A stretch of 64,000 nucleotides of DNA. Source: Gnetum montanum (Eukaryota > Streptophyta > Gnetopsida > Gnetales > Gnetaceae). The position numbers and the translations under genes were made by a program. The notes under the pieces were generated by a model. That model ran no database searches, was not told the DNA's origin, and saw nothing but the letters and a program-made list of their open reading frames with translations. Shown here in pieces: positions 31,919-43,640 of the stretch; position 1 is the first letter of the stretch; each line of letters begins with the position of its first letter. Location of the stretch: NCBI GenBank assembly GCA_015680685.1, contig MNCI01014752.1:578503-642502 (forward strand), given 5' to 3'.

Positions 31919-34674
31919 ATGGCCCCGAAATGTACTCAGTGAGAGGGTCCTTTTCAAGGTGAAGCAAAACAACCTCGAAGAGGTGGAAGACGGGTCCCTG
32001 TCAAACAACCTGCAGAATAGGAGGTGTAATCATTTAGCATCCATCAAGAAGAACCTCCTACATAATGGTTCACGCAGGTAGAAAGAGTAGCTACTGCTAC
32101 GCTTGAACTGGGACAACAACTCAGGTTGCCCCCAGAATGTGTTCAGGCTATACATACAAAGTCCACAATTATTACGGTGATCGTGGAGCTTAACTTTGAA
32201 TCTTTTACAGAGTTTTCTCCTGAGGTTGTTAGGGATCACCTTAAAGGGTCTCCCTTATGGCCTGTCCTCTCTGAGTGCGGTGCCTAGTACTTAGGTGAAA
32301 CATACCTGTTCTGGCACAATAAGGAGCAAGGCACCACGGTTAACATTTCTGGTGTGACAGTCGTCTTTTCTATGCAAGCAATTTTGAAAGTGTTAAACCT
32401 TCCAAATTCATGCCCCCATGTTGCTCGATTATCTACCCGATCAAACCTTGATGTGTGAAAGGATTGGTTAGAGAAGGCTTATGGCAAAGATAAAGCTTTT
32501 AGTGAGCTGACGATGGAAGAGTGGGTTTATTTCAAAATTGGAACCTATCACCTCTTCCCCATAAAAGGTTTGAAAAGAATATCAACATATGCAGCGAGAG
32601 GATGTGCGGTGTTGATGGGAAAGGTTAACGCTAACCTTCCTCATCTATATTTGACATAGATCCTAAGGAGATTCAAAGAACGGAAGTCAGGGAAGATGGT
32701 ACTGCCTTTTCCATGCCTTATCAGAAAACTATGTCGATGGGCTAGTATTCGGGGATACATAAATGACATCCTTCGAAAGGCCCAAAATGCTTCTTATGTT
32801 GAGTTATTAAAGGCGCCAGCTCCAAGAAAGAGCACTGGTGAAGAGCTAGGACCAGATGAAGAAGAAGAATAGATGACTGGATCACCTGCAACTTAACTTG
32901 CAAGACCCAGTCAAACTCCAGCCATAGGTCCCAGCCAACAACAAGAAGTAAGACCCAGCACAGGCTAGGATCAACTGCCACCGCCGCAAGACTATAGACC
33001 GTCGATGAGCCATCTCAGGGCCATCGTCGAGACGGTTAGTTGGGGAAGTTATGATGATGCAAATCTATTCCACGTCATCAATGATGCCAACCAGCTTACT
33101 ATTTCGTTAGATCTCACAGGAGGAGGGGAAAGCATATGGTCACAACAGATCTCAGGAAATGTGGCATCTTTTCAAGTGTAGTTAGAGACTGGTGAAGGGG
33201 CCACTGTGGTGGTCATGCAACACCATGATGCCATGGAAGCTACTGAAGTGGTCATTGACCACATCAAAGAATCTTTCAATGTACCTATTATGCCATCGGC
33301 AGATCTTTTAGGAGCATGGGATGCTCAAACTCTTGCCGGAACCTCAATGACTCTTGTGAAACATGAGGATGCACTAGATAGATTGCTTCAAATAGGACAA
33401 GTTTTGATATCTCTATTTAACATCCCCTAGGATGTAACAAAAATTCAATTAGGCCTCATTTCCACAAAGGGGAAGCTGGTCATATCCAAAGTAAGGGCAG
33501 AGCATGCTGAAGCTAAAGTGCAGAAACTACAAGAGTGGCTCGTAGCCTTACAAGCAGCATAGCGGGATCCTTTGCAATTTGTTTCCGCAGACTAGCTAGA
33601 CAACTTTAGAACTGAGCAATTAACAAAACTAATTGTAGAAAATAAGAAGGTGGTAGAAGAAAAGGAGATGCCCACTTGGGATGCCTCCGCAGCTCAAGCG
33701 CAAACTCATGCGCATCTTAAGGCACTCAGGGCCTTAGAAGAAGAAAATAAGTAGTTGGTTGCAAATAACCTTCGGTTGACTTCTGTGGAGAAATAAAATA
33801 ATATTCTCGATGAACACTTTCATCAGTTACGAGAATATTTCATTTAGGTCAATCGAGATGTAAGCCGTTTAGCTAGAGAAAATCAAACCCTCTCAATGGA
33901 GCTGTTTGACAGAAATCAGCCATCGAGATCAGCGCATGGTAGAATGAGGCTAAACGACATGAGAAGCTGAAGGAGCATTTCTGTGATCAGGTGGGGATGT
34001 ACAAACAAATCCTGGAGAAGGAGATCCATATGGCCAAGGCTTAGATCAACAACATCAGTGCTTAGCACACTAATTAGATGGCCATATTGGACACTTACGC
34101 CTTCGTCCACCAAGCAGAAATTAAGAATCAGGACCTGCAGATCCAAGACTTGATAGAGTATATGGAGTTGGCAAACCTTAGATATGCCAACCTAGCCATG
34201 TTAACAGCAGGACACCCGAGGTCAGAGCTCGAGCAGTAGGTAGCTTCCACCCATATCAAATATGAAGCAAAATTTGTAGAGCAAAATAAGCTAGCTGAGA
34301 AACTAGATGTCGCAAATTATAAACTTGCGGTGGTAAAAGAAAGCTACCAAGGACAGAAAGATGTTGCAACCGACTTGGCTTGATGGCTAATAGAGCTCCA
34401 TGAATACAAAGAAAAAGCCAGAGCCTATGAAGAGGAATGACGGGTGTTCGCGGCATGGTATGTCAAAGCTAATCAGATGTTCTCGCAACTACCCTGTCTG
34501 TGGGAGGTTCCGACTCCGTCAAACATCGGAACATTAGCATGGATGGCACAAGATCCTCAGATCGAAGAGGAGAAGCTCCAGGCCATTCTTCAGCATCGTC
34601 AACCTTCCAAGCTTGGATCATGAGACAAAGGGAAAGCACCCATGGAGGAGCCACTACCACCAGGAACTACATGA
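31919..34674 (+). pseudogene. Copy E second reading frame, about 900 codons, unknown function
   Basis: Long plus-sense frame from ATG 31919. By hand count it has about 24 in-frame stops (about 15 TAG) and one frameshift near 33950; the last stops are at 34621 and 34672. The N-terminal half (to about 32870) has VELNFESFTEFSPEVVRDHL and GVTVVFSMQAILKVLNLP. These loosely recall the plant transposon-associated domain found beside Athila-type genes. A Pro/Gln-rich hinge follows, then from about 33480 to 34500 a Glu/Lys/Leu-rich part likely to form coiled coils. No membrane segment or signal peptide is evident, so an envelope role is not supported. Could be an accessory protein or a captured host gene. 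Confidence 0.6.
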
Positions 34675-34832
34675 GTTCCAAATTTTTGTAGTTGTAGTAT
34701 TTTTTCTCTGTGTTGTATCTTCCCACACTGCGACATTAGTCCATTTCTTTTTTTGAGTTAATAATCCCATACCTATCCACTATGTAATCAATGAAGCTTG
34801 TTCTCCTTGTAACTTGAGGATGAGTTTCTATT

Positions 34833-34846
34833 CAGTCGCGGGGGTA
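34833..34846 (+). other. Copy E polypurine tract
   Basis: CAGTCGCGGGGGTA directly precedes the 3' LTR TGATGAG. The G-run next to TG is the expected plus-strand primer. The same word, as TAGTCGTGGGGGAGGG, also occurs inside the element at 31623-31638. Confidence 0.7.
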
Positions 34847-35761
34847 TGATGAGACGCGATTCGCATAGGCCGCAATATCGCATCAACCGTGATATCGCAT
34901 CCCCTGCGATATCGCATCTTTCCTACGATATCGTGTACATGATATCGCAGTCCGCCACCATATCTATAAATAAGACATGGCTCTCCCTTGTTTAAGGATC
35001 CTAGTTTTAGAGTAGCGAATCTCTGGTAGTTTGATCCCTCCAGAGTTAGATTTTTTCCCATGTCTGCCCACAGTGTGGTGAATGTAATTGTACGGTGTCT
35101 TTATTTGAGTGTGTTGTACTTGGACATGCACATGACCGGAAATAAAGATCGAGATTACTTCATCATTACAGCATTCACTTTGTTATTTATTTATTTGTTA
35201 TTTATTTAATGTTATTTACTATTTTCTCTCTCTCACCCTTAAACTCCTAGAACATAGAATGAGTACGACTTGATTACGAGCATTCAAGTGTGACTGCTTA
35301 GTAGCCTAGTGGTGTAGCTAGGATCTATGCTTGGTAACCCAATGGCATATTTGGGATCTACGCTTGGTAATCTTAGTGGCGTACCTAGGATCTACGCTTG
35401 GTAGTCCCAGTGGTAGTCATGCATGAGGTCCAAGATGTGTACGGTTGATCAAGGAATCAGTTGCTCATTGCACTTAGGCTAGATTAGATTTTCTTACCCT
35501 TTGCTCCCTAGGTTAGCTTAGTTAAATATTATTTTTCACTACCTTCAGGAGTAGCATAGATTAGGAACACATCATACACCTCATCTAGACTAAACCATAC
35601 ATGACAAATATACAATACTAGTCCAGGTGGGAAGATAGCGAACTACGACCTAAGGCTAACTATCTAGGTGCCACAACTAGTCCATCTACGGAGTTCGATC
35701 AGATTGTGCATGCGATGCTTGTTTCATATGGTTGAGTGTAGGGGTACCTCGCCACTCATCA
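34847..35761 (+). repeat. Copy E 3' LTR
   Basis: 915 bp, TGATGAG...CTCATCA; array 34856-34955, TATA box 34965-34972, four-unit repeat about 35302-35420. Pairs with 27223-28147. Confidence 0.93.
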
Positions 35762-35766
35762 GATGA

Positions 35767-36059
35767 CTTATCAATTTTTTTCGCTTTGACCTTCTCCATT
35801 TTTTATAGGATTTTGACCTCATGTTTTAACATTGGTTGTTTTTATCCTTTTCCCTTCTCTTGTGTTTCTTTGTCCTCCTTAGGTTAGCTAGTTGATGTAG
35901 TTTGAGCATTAGCATTCATGGGTATAGCTAAAATTGAAGTAGGCTTTAGTGGGCCTACTTCCTTCCGAACTTTTAGTTGATTGGCATCTTTAGCCTTAGG
36001 CTTAGGAGCAAGCCTCTTGCATTGTTTCAAGGGTGATTTCTTATTATTTGGTTGAGAAG
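35767..36059 (-). pseudogene. Element G fragment between copy E and solo LTR
   Basis: Lys-rich coding-like stretch on the minus strand that joins the protease fragment at 27217 across the E insertion and the gag fragment at 36999 across the solo LTR. Likely the gag-protease linker of G. Confidence 0.5.
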
Positions 36060-36064
36060 AGGTT

Positions 36065-36993
36065 TGATGAGCGGCGAGGTACCCCTACACTCAACCATAC
36101 GAAATGAGCATATCACGCACGATCCGGTCGAACTCCATAGACTAAATGCCTACACGGCTCATGGAACAATTGGGGTTAATCATTCGTTGTCTCCCAAACT
36201 TACTTGTAGTTGTCATGGTGTATGGTTAAGTAAGTCCGAGGTATATGATTTTTATAGTTTTTAAATGTTTTTCTCCTATGCTATTGAGGTGAAGGGTTGA
36301 GAAAGCTAACTAACTCTAACTAAGGACCTAAGTATAAATTAACTAGCATCAGCATCCATTCCCACTTACCGTACACACCCTAAACTATGCAACTGTGGCT
36401 ACCAAATGCTAATCATTACTGGGATCACCACACATAATGCACATGATTGAAGTGGTCGTACTGAGGCACTTAACTAGCCTAAACTTGATAAGAATCCATT
36501 CCTTGGCTATTCGTACACATCCTTGAATGCTCGTAACTAAGTCGTACTTATCCCACGTTCTAGGAGATAAGGGTGAGAGAATCTAATCATGATGAGCAGC
36601 TAATTCCTTGATTAGTCGTACATATTTGTCAATGCTCGTAATCAAGTCGTACTCATGCTGCACCAATGTAGGTAATAAATAATAGGTAAGAAATAACATG
36701 TAATAAATCCTATTCCATGCATTGCAAGGTTTATCCACAAAGCTCGTCTTTATTGTCGTACACAACTTGTGTTCAAGTACAAAGCTGCTCGAATAAAGAT
36801 CCATTCACTTGGGGACTCCTACTACGAGCACACAGAAAATATTCTATCTCTGGAGTGATCAATCTGCTAGAGTTTCCTTACTTTAATCCTAGGATGGGAA
36901 ATAAGGGGAGTGCCGCCTCTTATTTATAGATTTGGTGGCGGACCACGATATCACGTACGCGATATTGCGGCTTGTGCATATCGTGTCTCATCA
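36065..36993 (-). repeat. Solo LTR of the GATATC family
   Basis: 929-bp LTR on the minus strand, ends CTCATCA/TGATGAG in the element sense, flanked by perfect 5-bp duplications AGGTT (36060-36064 and 36994-36998). TATA box 36921-36928; reduced array with GATATC and variants at 36947-36983. No primer site or internal sequence next to it. A solo LTR with its duplication shows unequal recombination between the two LTRs of a full insertion. Confidence 0.95.
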
Positions 36994-36998
36994 AGGTT

Positions 36999-38420
36999 AA
37001 AGTATTGGCCACTATGAAAGGATGATGGTTAACTTGGGTTGTAGGTTTATTAATGGTGGGAGGGGAAACTCTAATCAAAAAATGTGTTTTGGGATGCATA
37101 GGTGGTGATATCCTTATAACAAACGAGATTCTTAAACTCATAGAAGTTGAAGCCCTTTCATCACAAGGAGGTACCCAACCATAAATGGATCCCTAGTAGG
37201 TTTAGGATTATCTTGAACATTGAATGTGGATATAGTAAATTTTCTCATTACCAATGTTGAAATGGTCCTTGTACACTTCTGTGGGTTAATTTTAAGGCCT
37301 AATAGGATTGGATGCATCTATGGCTAGTTCCCTACTATCTATCATCTTTTGTAGATCATCTTTTAAGGTCAAATAGAAATAAATATCATGGTAGGAAAGT
37401 TGATGATAGTGGTAAAACCTATCTTACTTGAAGTATTTAGGCATGGGAGAATTATCTTTTGTGACTATGGTGGGATCCTTAGTGATCTTACATAGGCAAT
37501 CATGCCTCTTATGAGTGTTCTTAGATAATTTCTTGTATTGGATATAGCTACTCTTGAGTAACTGATCAAGAAGCTCTAATGGTTTCATGGATGATTTAGT
37601 ATAATTGGACCTATCCTTTTGTTCAAAGTTGGAATTTGGATAATTAGACATAAAAGCATTAGATGTTGATGTTTGAAAAGTTATGCTAGGGACCTTTGGT
37701 TGTGTTGTTCTTAGCACCACCATTGTTTTAGGTTTTTTGGCCACTGTGGCCATGGCTACATGCACTTGCTTGTCTGTTTCCCTATCCTATTTCATATGTT
37801 AGTTTTTGTAAGTTATGTAGGTAGGATCGTTGTTGGCTTCTATTACATTCTCTATGTTTTTAGCATGGGAGAAGGCTTAACTATGATCTAAAAAATATAG
37901 CTTAGACTTGATAAAATAATTAACTACCCCTTGAAAATGGCCAAAAGATGCATTTCAAATATGGGTTCAGGTATTTCATTAAGCATACCATTCCATCTTT
38001 ATATAAAATTTTGGACAAGTTCAAGGAGCTCTTATCTCAGTTCTATGAGTTAGTCTAGTGTTATTTCAAGCTTCAAGTTATACTTAAAAAGGTTAATGAA
38101 TTGGTTTATCAAGTCATCCAAAGAAGAGCTAGACACTCTAGGTAGCACTTGGTACCAATCTAAGGCTTTTTCAATCAAGGACATGAGGAAGACACATAAC
38201 ATAATGTGTGGTCTAGCCTATAGTAGTTGGCACTTAGAATAAAAGGTAATTAGGTGAGCATTGAGGTCACCTTCACTGTTATATTTGGTGAAGTGAGGGA
38301 TTAAGATTCCTACAAGAAGAGTTATTTGAAGGACAGTGGGATTGAATGGATCATCTTGGTAAAAGTTCATGATCTTTACCATCTAAATCGTGTTGGCCTC
38401 AAGCTTTTTCAGTTTATTGG
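36999..38420 (-). pseudogene. gag: Element G gag
   Basis: Minus-strand gypsy gag. The core at about 38310-37970 shows a GDLNAH...FYSKCQLL block and LIEKALDWYQVLP. It then has LDDLINQFINLFKYNL and RWNGMLNEIPEP, the pattern of the retrotransposon gag capsid domain. The C-terminal part (37765-37424) is Lys/Ser-rich (LLDQLLKSSYIQYKKLSK). Several stops. It is unrelated in detail to the gag of the GATATC family, so G is a separate lineage. Function as in other gags: RNA packaging. Confidence 0.7.
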
Positions 38421-39259
38421 TAAGGCTTTAAATCAATTAAAAATCTTGATCCTGGTCCTAGGATGCTCCTACAAGTTGTGTTGGTTGAATAGCATCATGG
38501 AATGAGTTGGAAAGGTCTTGTGGCCACTACTATAGGGATATTGAATAGGAAGAATAACATTTAAGCTAGGATTTATGGAATAAAGAGGATAAAATATTAG
38601 AAATAAGTTTGTAGGACTTGAGATCCCAAAGAAGGTCCTATTAAAAATGATAAAATGAGGCAGTTTGGAGGAGGTAGTCAGTAATGGCCATGCAGAACAA
38701 GGCTATGTTGCAAAAGACATGGTTGTGAAGAGGAAGGAGACCTAGAAATTTCATTGTGAGGTTTGATCCAAGGAGGCAGTAGACATTATCTAACTTATTA
38801 TAGGTGTGAGTATAAGGGGTTATTTAAAAAAAAATCAAGGATGGATTATTATATAGACTCCTCCTCATTACCCTCATTGTCATAGTAACCTCTAAACCCA
38901 TACTAATCCTCTTGGTCCTGTTCTAAACTAGCCTTCTCACTCATCAAAACTTCCTCCTCAGCATTTACTAATTGGGCTAACAAGTTAATGTAAGTTTTTG
39001 AAAGTTCAGTTTTTCCATATGAAAAGGGAACATACTCCTTCTTGTTCCTATGAACAAATTGAACTCACACTTAGATTCTAACTCCTTGCATGGGATAGGT
39101 AATCTAGCTTAGACTTTTGCATAGATAAAACTATAATATTCTTTAGTAATGTTAGCCTATGTGGAGTTGCATCCCATAAGCCTAAGGAATTGCCTTCATT
39201 CCATTATAGTTAGGTCCTTAAGGTCATAAATGTGAGCAAATTCCTAGTTCATGGCCATG
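38421..39259 (-). other. Element G sequence upstream of gag
   Basis: Continues G towards its 5' side. Asp/Glu-rich coding-like traces near 38860-38950 on the minus strand may be the gag N-terminus. No LTR or primer site before copy B interrupts at 39264. Confidence 0.4.
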
Positions 39260-39264
39260 GCAAT

Positions 39265-40072
39265 TGATTAGATGCGATATCGCATGGGCCGCGATATCGC
39301 GGTCGCCATGATATTGCATCCCATGCGATATCGCGTACGTGATATCATGGTGCACCATCATATCTATAAATAAGAGGTAGCTCTCCCTTGTTTCCTCATC
39401 CTAGGCTAGATAGTAAGGAAACTCTGGCAGATTGATCACTCCAGAGATAGACTAGTTTCCATGCGCCCGCAGTAGGAGTCCAAAAGTGAACAGATCTTTA
39501 TTCGAGAAACATTGTACCTAAACACAAGTTGTGTACAAAAATAAAGATGAACTTCCTGGATAAACCTTGTAGTGCATGGAATAGGATTTTATTTAATGTT
39601 ATTTATTGCTTTCTCTCTCACCCTTATCTCCTAGTAATGTAGAATGAGTACGACTTGATTACGAGCATTTAAGGATGTGTACGGATAATCAAGGAACAGA
39701 TGCTCATCGCACTTAGGCTAGATTAGATTCTATTACCCTTTCCTCCTAGTTAAGTGCCTCAGTATGACCACTTTGAGCATGTGTGTTACGTGTGGTGATC
39801 CCAGCAACGATTAGCATTTGGTAGCCATAGTTGCATGGGTTCAAGGTGTGTACGGTAAGTGGGAATGAATGCTGATGCTAGGTTAATTTAGACTTAGTTC
39901 ATTAGTTAGAATTAGTAATTAGTTTCTCAACCCTTCACCTTGTTAGCATAGGAAACATAAAACATAAAAAACTATAAAAATCATATGCCTCAGACTTACT
40001 TAACCATACATTTTGAAAACTACAAGTAAGTCTAGGAAGACAATGAATGATTAACCCTAAGTGTTCCATGGG
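39265..40072 (+). repeat. Copy B 5' LTR, 3' end lost in assembly gap
   Basis: Starts TGATTAG at 39265. GATATC array 39273-39344, TATA box 39365-39372, AATAAAGA region near 39540. About 100 bp of U5 that are present in the 3' LTR (46224-46317) fall in the N run. Confidence 0.92.
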
Positions 40073-40118
40073 NNNNNNNNNNNNNNNNNNNNNNNNNNNN
40101 NNNNNNNNNNNNNNNNNN
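40073..40118. other. Assembly gap (46 N)
   Basis: Forty-six N. By comparison with the 3' LTR and with copies A and C, the true missing sequence should hold the LTR end, the primer-binding site and the first gag codons. It is therefore several hundred bases, not 46. Confidence 0.95.
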
Positions 40119-43100
40119 ATCAACTCACCACCTAAGGACCATACAAAGAACAGTTGGCAATCAAAAACACATAGCCAAAATCAGCCAAGTCCTAAACAAT
40201 ACCGGATAGTCTATACTCATCTCGATGAGTATATTTCAAACTTTACCTTTATCCTCCATCAAGACGAACAGTTGTGATGGAGAGATTTGCAAGGTAACAT
40301 CGTGTTACCTCCAGATTGATCAGTCCCCAACATGCTCCTCCGTGCTTTGGCACAGATCAGCATGACTCAGCTCTATGCTAAATACGTTAGATGTGACTTT
40401 GATACAAGGGATTATCATCCCACAGAAGCACAACATATAAGGGACTCAAGGCAGGAGAGCCAACATACACTGTTGAAGGGTAAAGAGTTCCCGCATGTCC
40501 TTAGCGAAATAGGAGATGGTGAACCACTTATAATGGGTTCACTATCAAAATATGTTTCCCCTCCTAATGATGGTGAGGAGGTTGGGTATCAGAACCTACA
40601 ATCAATGATACATAACACTGGTTCTGACCCCCGTGAACTCCAACTATTCACAGAAGGAACAACAACTCATAATAAGGACAAGCACTTAGATCGTCATCAC
40701 GATTAGCGCCGTAGCAACCGAAGAGAAGATAGGAAGCATCGTTATGGCGATGGTTCTCCTTCCTCTTCTCCTTCATCTCATCACTCATCCTATACTTCCA
40801 CATCTAGGTGCAACCACCATGAACATAACGGTGAGGATAGAGGTAGGAAAAATGAGAGACCTCGACGAGAGAGTCGAGAGAGAGGACAAGGGCATGAACG
40901 AAGGGAACGTAGGGAACAACGTAGACATCACAGACGTCATGAAAGAGATGATCATGATGAGCCCCTACTTGCAACCCGAAGTATGCTAAATATAATGAAG
41001 GAAGTAAAAATCCTAATGAGGCATTTAAAAGATAGTTGGATCAAGTGTTTAGATATGAACAATATCCCACACTTTGAAGGGGAATACAACGCTGATCCGC
41101 AACATCATTTACAAGCATTCCACGATGCCTGCGCCTTGCAAAACCTAGAAAATGAGTGGAAAAAACATAAGTTATTCCCCAGGAAAATCACTAAAGAAGC
41201 AGAGAGTTGGTACCGATCCTTAGAACTAGAAACGATCAGGAGGTGGAGTACGATGCTAGAACTCTTCAACGATAAGTATCAAACGTACTCCAAAGTGTCT
41301 AATTTGTGTAAGAAGATCCAAGGCTGGAAGCAAGGTACTCATGAACCCTTGGATGCTACCATGAACCACTACTACACATTGTTACATCATTGCCCGGGCC
41401 ATGGTTATGCATAGCGGGATCAACTCTGCCACATCGTAGATGGGCTAAGGCATGAAACTAGAAGAACCCTTGGGACTTATACCCAAGGGAGATTATCAAA
41501 AATTAGAGCCCATGAAGTACATCGCTTGTTGGAACAAGTAGCAAAAGAAGAAGGTGAACTATGAAAAAGAGAGAATGTGGAAGAATACAACCGTGATCCC
41601 TCCCTTCAGAAGAAGGGAGTGAAATTTTTCGATGAAGAGGATGAGTCACCACTCGAAGAGTTGGTGAACAAAAAAACCTTGCCGATTCAAAAACTAATAA
41701 CAAAAGTATCAGCTAAGATGGATCAATTGTGGGATTCCTTAGACTCTAGACTTAAAACTATCTTGAAAATTGTAGAGGAGTCTAAGGAAGAATGAAGTAG
41801 TGACAAAGATAAGACAAAGCGGAGAGATTCAATCCCTGCACATAACAAGGGTAAGTGGAAAATTACTATCTTCGATGAGGTTGTGGATTCAAACACAGAC
41901 GATGATGGTGGATGTGAGATCTACCACTATGACCATCCTAAGGGATGTTATCCAATCATCTCACATCTACAAGAGTCTGGGGTGTATGCACTTAATCCAA
42001 GACTTAACCAATGGCAGACACCCCGAAGGTTACCTTATCCTCAAGGTAACCCAAGACAGTTCCACCAACCATTAATGTACTATCCAAGTGGAACTCCACC
42101 ACAACCCATTGGACAGCATCAATAGTGAAAATACCCACGGTCATGGGGGATGCCACCGCCAACACAACAGTACCGTTACTGGCAACCTGATCCTTATTGC
42201 TATTATGTGCAGCAGCTAGTTTCTCCAAGTGACTCTATGAGTCACACAACTCCCCAACATCACTACCAAGTTTGGGAGTACTTTAGGAGGACTCCTTCTC
42301 CTCCAGGAGGCACCCCAAATACTTACCATCCTCTAACTCCATCCGCACCTCTTCCACCTATAGTTCCCATACAACCTTCTCCAATAATGCAAGAGGAACT
42401 CCCTACTCAACCATAGCAATGTAATGCTGCAAGAGCTATAAATATTCAACCTGTTGTTGGTTCTGACAAATGTAAAAAGAGAAGGCCTTTCTTTAGAACC
42501 AGAAGCCCAGAAAAACTCTTGCAAAAACAAGCAATTGAGCCCATGTACACTCCTCCACCATCTAACACTTCGGAGCACCCTTCAATCCAATAGCAGAGCT
42601 TCACACATACGGTTATGTTAACGCATACCGTAACCAACTGGATCAAGGTAGGCCACCTTCCCAGGAAACTATCTAACCCTGGGAGTCCCCTAATCTATTT
42701 ACAAATCGCCAGGAACAAACAACATAAGGCTCTTCTTAACTCAAGTTCTCGAGTCAATTTAATATCACGAGAAATGTATTAAGTTTGTAACCTACCCCAA
42801 CTTAAGAAGAGAAACATTCAACTAGAGCTGGATGACCAGTCCATAACCATTCCCTTGGGATTGGTGGAGGACATCATTACCACTATGTGTGGGTGATTCT
42901 ACCTAGCAGATTTCCTGGTGATTGAAATCAACAACAACGAAGGGGGCTTCCCAATTATAATGGGAAGGCCATGGCTAAGTATAGTAGATGTGTACCTAGG
43001 GATTCACGATCTTTCCTTGCAGATATCTAAGATAAACATATATGGAAAGATCGAGAAGAACAAAGTTCCGTGCATCATATACAATGACTCAGAGGATGAT

Positions 43101-43391
43101 GACATGGAAGAATGTTTAGCATTTCTTCCATGTAATCAATGTGCCCAAGAAATACAAATCCAAAGGTGCCTGTATGTAGTAACCACACGAGTAGTAGACA
43201 ACCCATGGTTGATAGCTACAAGAAAGAGCAACCTAATATGCACGGAACAAACTAAGGAAAATAATGCTAACAATGAAGGCATAAACACATTGGAATATGA
43301 GCATCACCAACTTCCATCCCTTAATCTAAAAACATCAATTGGGAGAGGTTGGGCACTTCTACAAAATTCAAACAGATGTTCATTATTTTAG
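40119..43391 (+). pseudogene. gag: Copy B gag-protease polyprotein
   Basis: One frame throughout: blocks starting at 40332, 40983, 41577, 41883, 42150 and 42918 are all in phase, with stops between them. Order: N-terminal segment with NMLLRALAQISMTQLYAKYV, charged Arg/His/Asp stretch, capsid (DPQHHLQAFHDAC, ESWYRSLE) at 41000-41410 and a coiled segment 41577-41795. A knuckle variant near 41915-41945 follows, where the second Cys is Tyr, then a Pro/Gln tail and protease. The protease active site reads LLNSSSRVNLIS: catalytic Asp to Asn at 42738-42740. The late block IIMGRPWL (42956-42979) is intact. The gag start is lost in the gap. Confidence 0.87.
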
Positions 43392-43484
43392 ATCTCTCCC
43401 TTGCAATTCAATCATGGGGGAGCTGGCCACCTATGCTAATCATTGGAGGCCCTCAGTTCTTTTCATGTTTTTTTACACGCTTTT

Positions 43485-43640
43485 GTTTTCCATGCTTTTG
43501 TTTTACAGTTTTTGTTTTACACATTTTTGTTTTACATGTTTTTGTCTTACACATTTTTGTTTTACAAATTTCCTTAACTTTTCTTGTTTTTGTTTTACAA
43601 ATTTTTTTTAACTCTTCTTGCTTTTGTTTTACAACATCAT
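43485..43640 (+). repeat. TTTTGTTTTACA tandem tract
   Basis: About nine 12- to 24-bp units rich in TTTTGTTTTACA. Copy A and C have only two or three units at the equivalent place (about 16940-16990 and 54590-54640, minus strand), so the tract expanded in B. Confidence 0.8.

Larger units (their letters stand above)
27223..35761 (+). mobile_element. Copy E: gag element carrying a second large reading frame
   Basis: Complete 8539-bp plus-strand insertion with 5-bp duplication GATGA (27218-27222 and 35762-35766). Order: 5' LTR 27223-28147, tRNA-Asp primer site, gag 28279-30261, 1.1-kb spacer, internal GATATC array plus TATA box (31362-31450), second reading frame 31919-34674, PPT, 3' LTR 34847-35761. 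No protease, RT or integrase. LTR ends, primer site and gag show it belongs with C, A and B, so it probably depended on their enzymes. LTRs differ by roughly 6 percent over a 250-bp stretch compared by eye. Confidence 0.92.
26340..39264 (-). mobile_element. Element G: gypsy element split by three insertions
   Basis: Minus-strand gypsy remnant in pieces: protease at 26360-27217, gag C-terminal part at 35767-36059, further gag at 36999-38420, upstream sequence to 39259. The pieces are separated by copy E (27223-35761), a solo LTR (36065-36993) and copy B (39265-46317). Each is bounded by a perfect target-site duplication, so the pieces rejoin without loss. No RT or integrase was found on the 3' side, where sequence before 26340 is unrelated. 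G must be the oldest layer here. Confidence 0.75.

Noticed and set aside
42004-42578. Minus-strand open frames overlapping copy B gag
   Set aside because: Antisense shadows of the Pro/Gln-rich gag tail; similar shadows occur at 1086-1328, 18241-18465 and 58620-58900 for the same reason.
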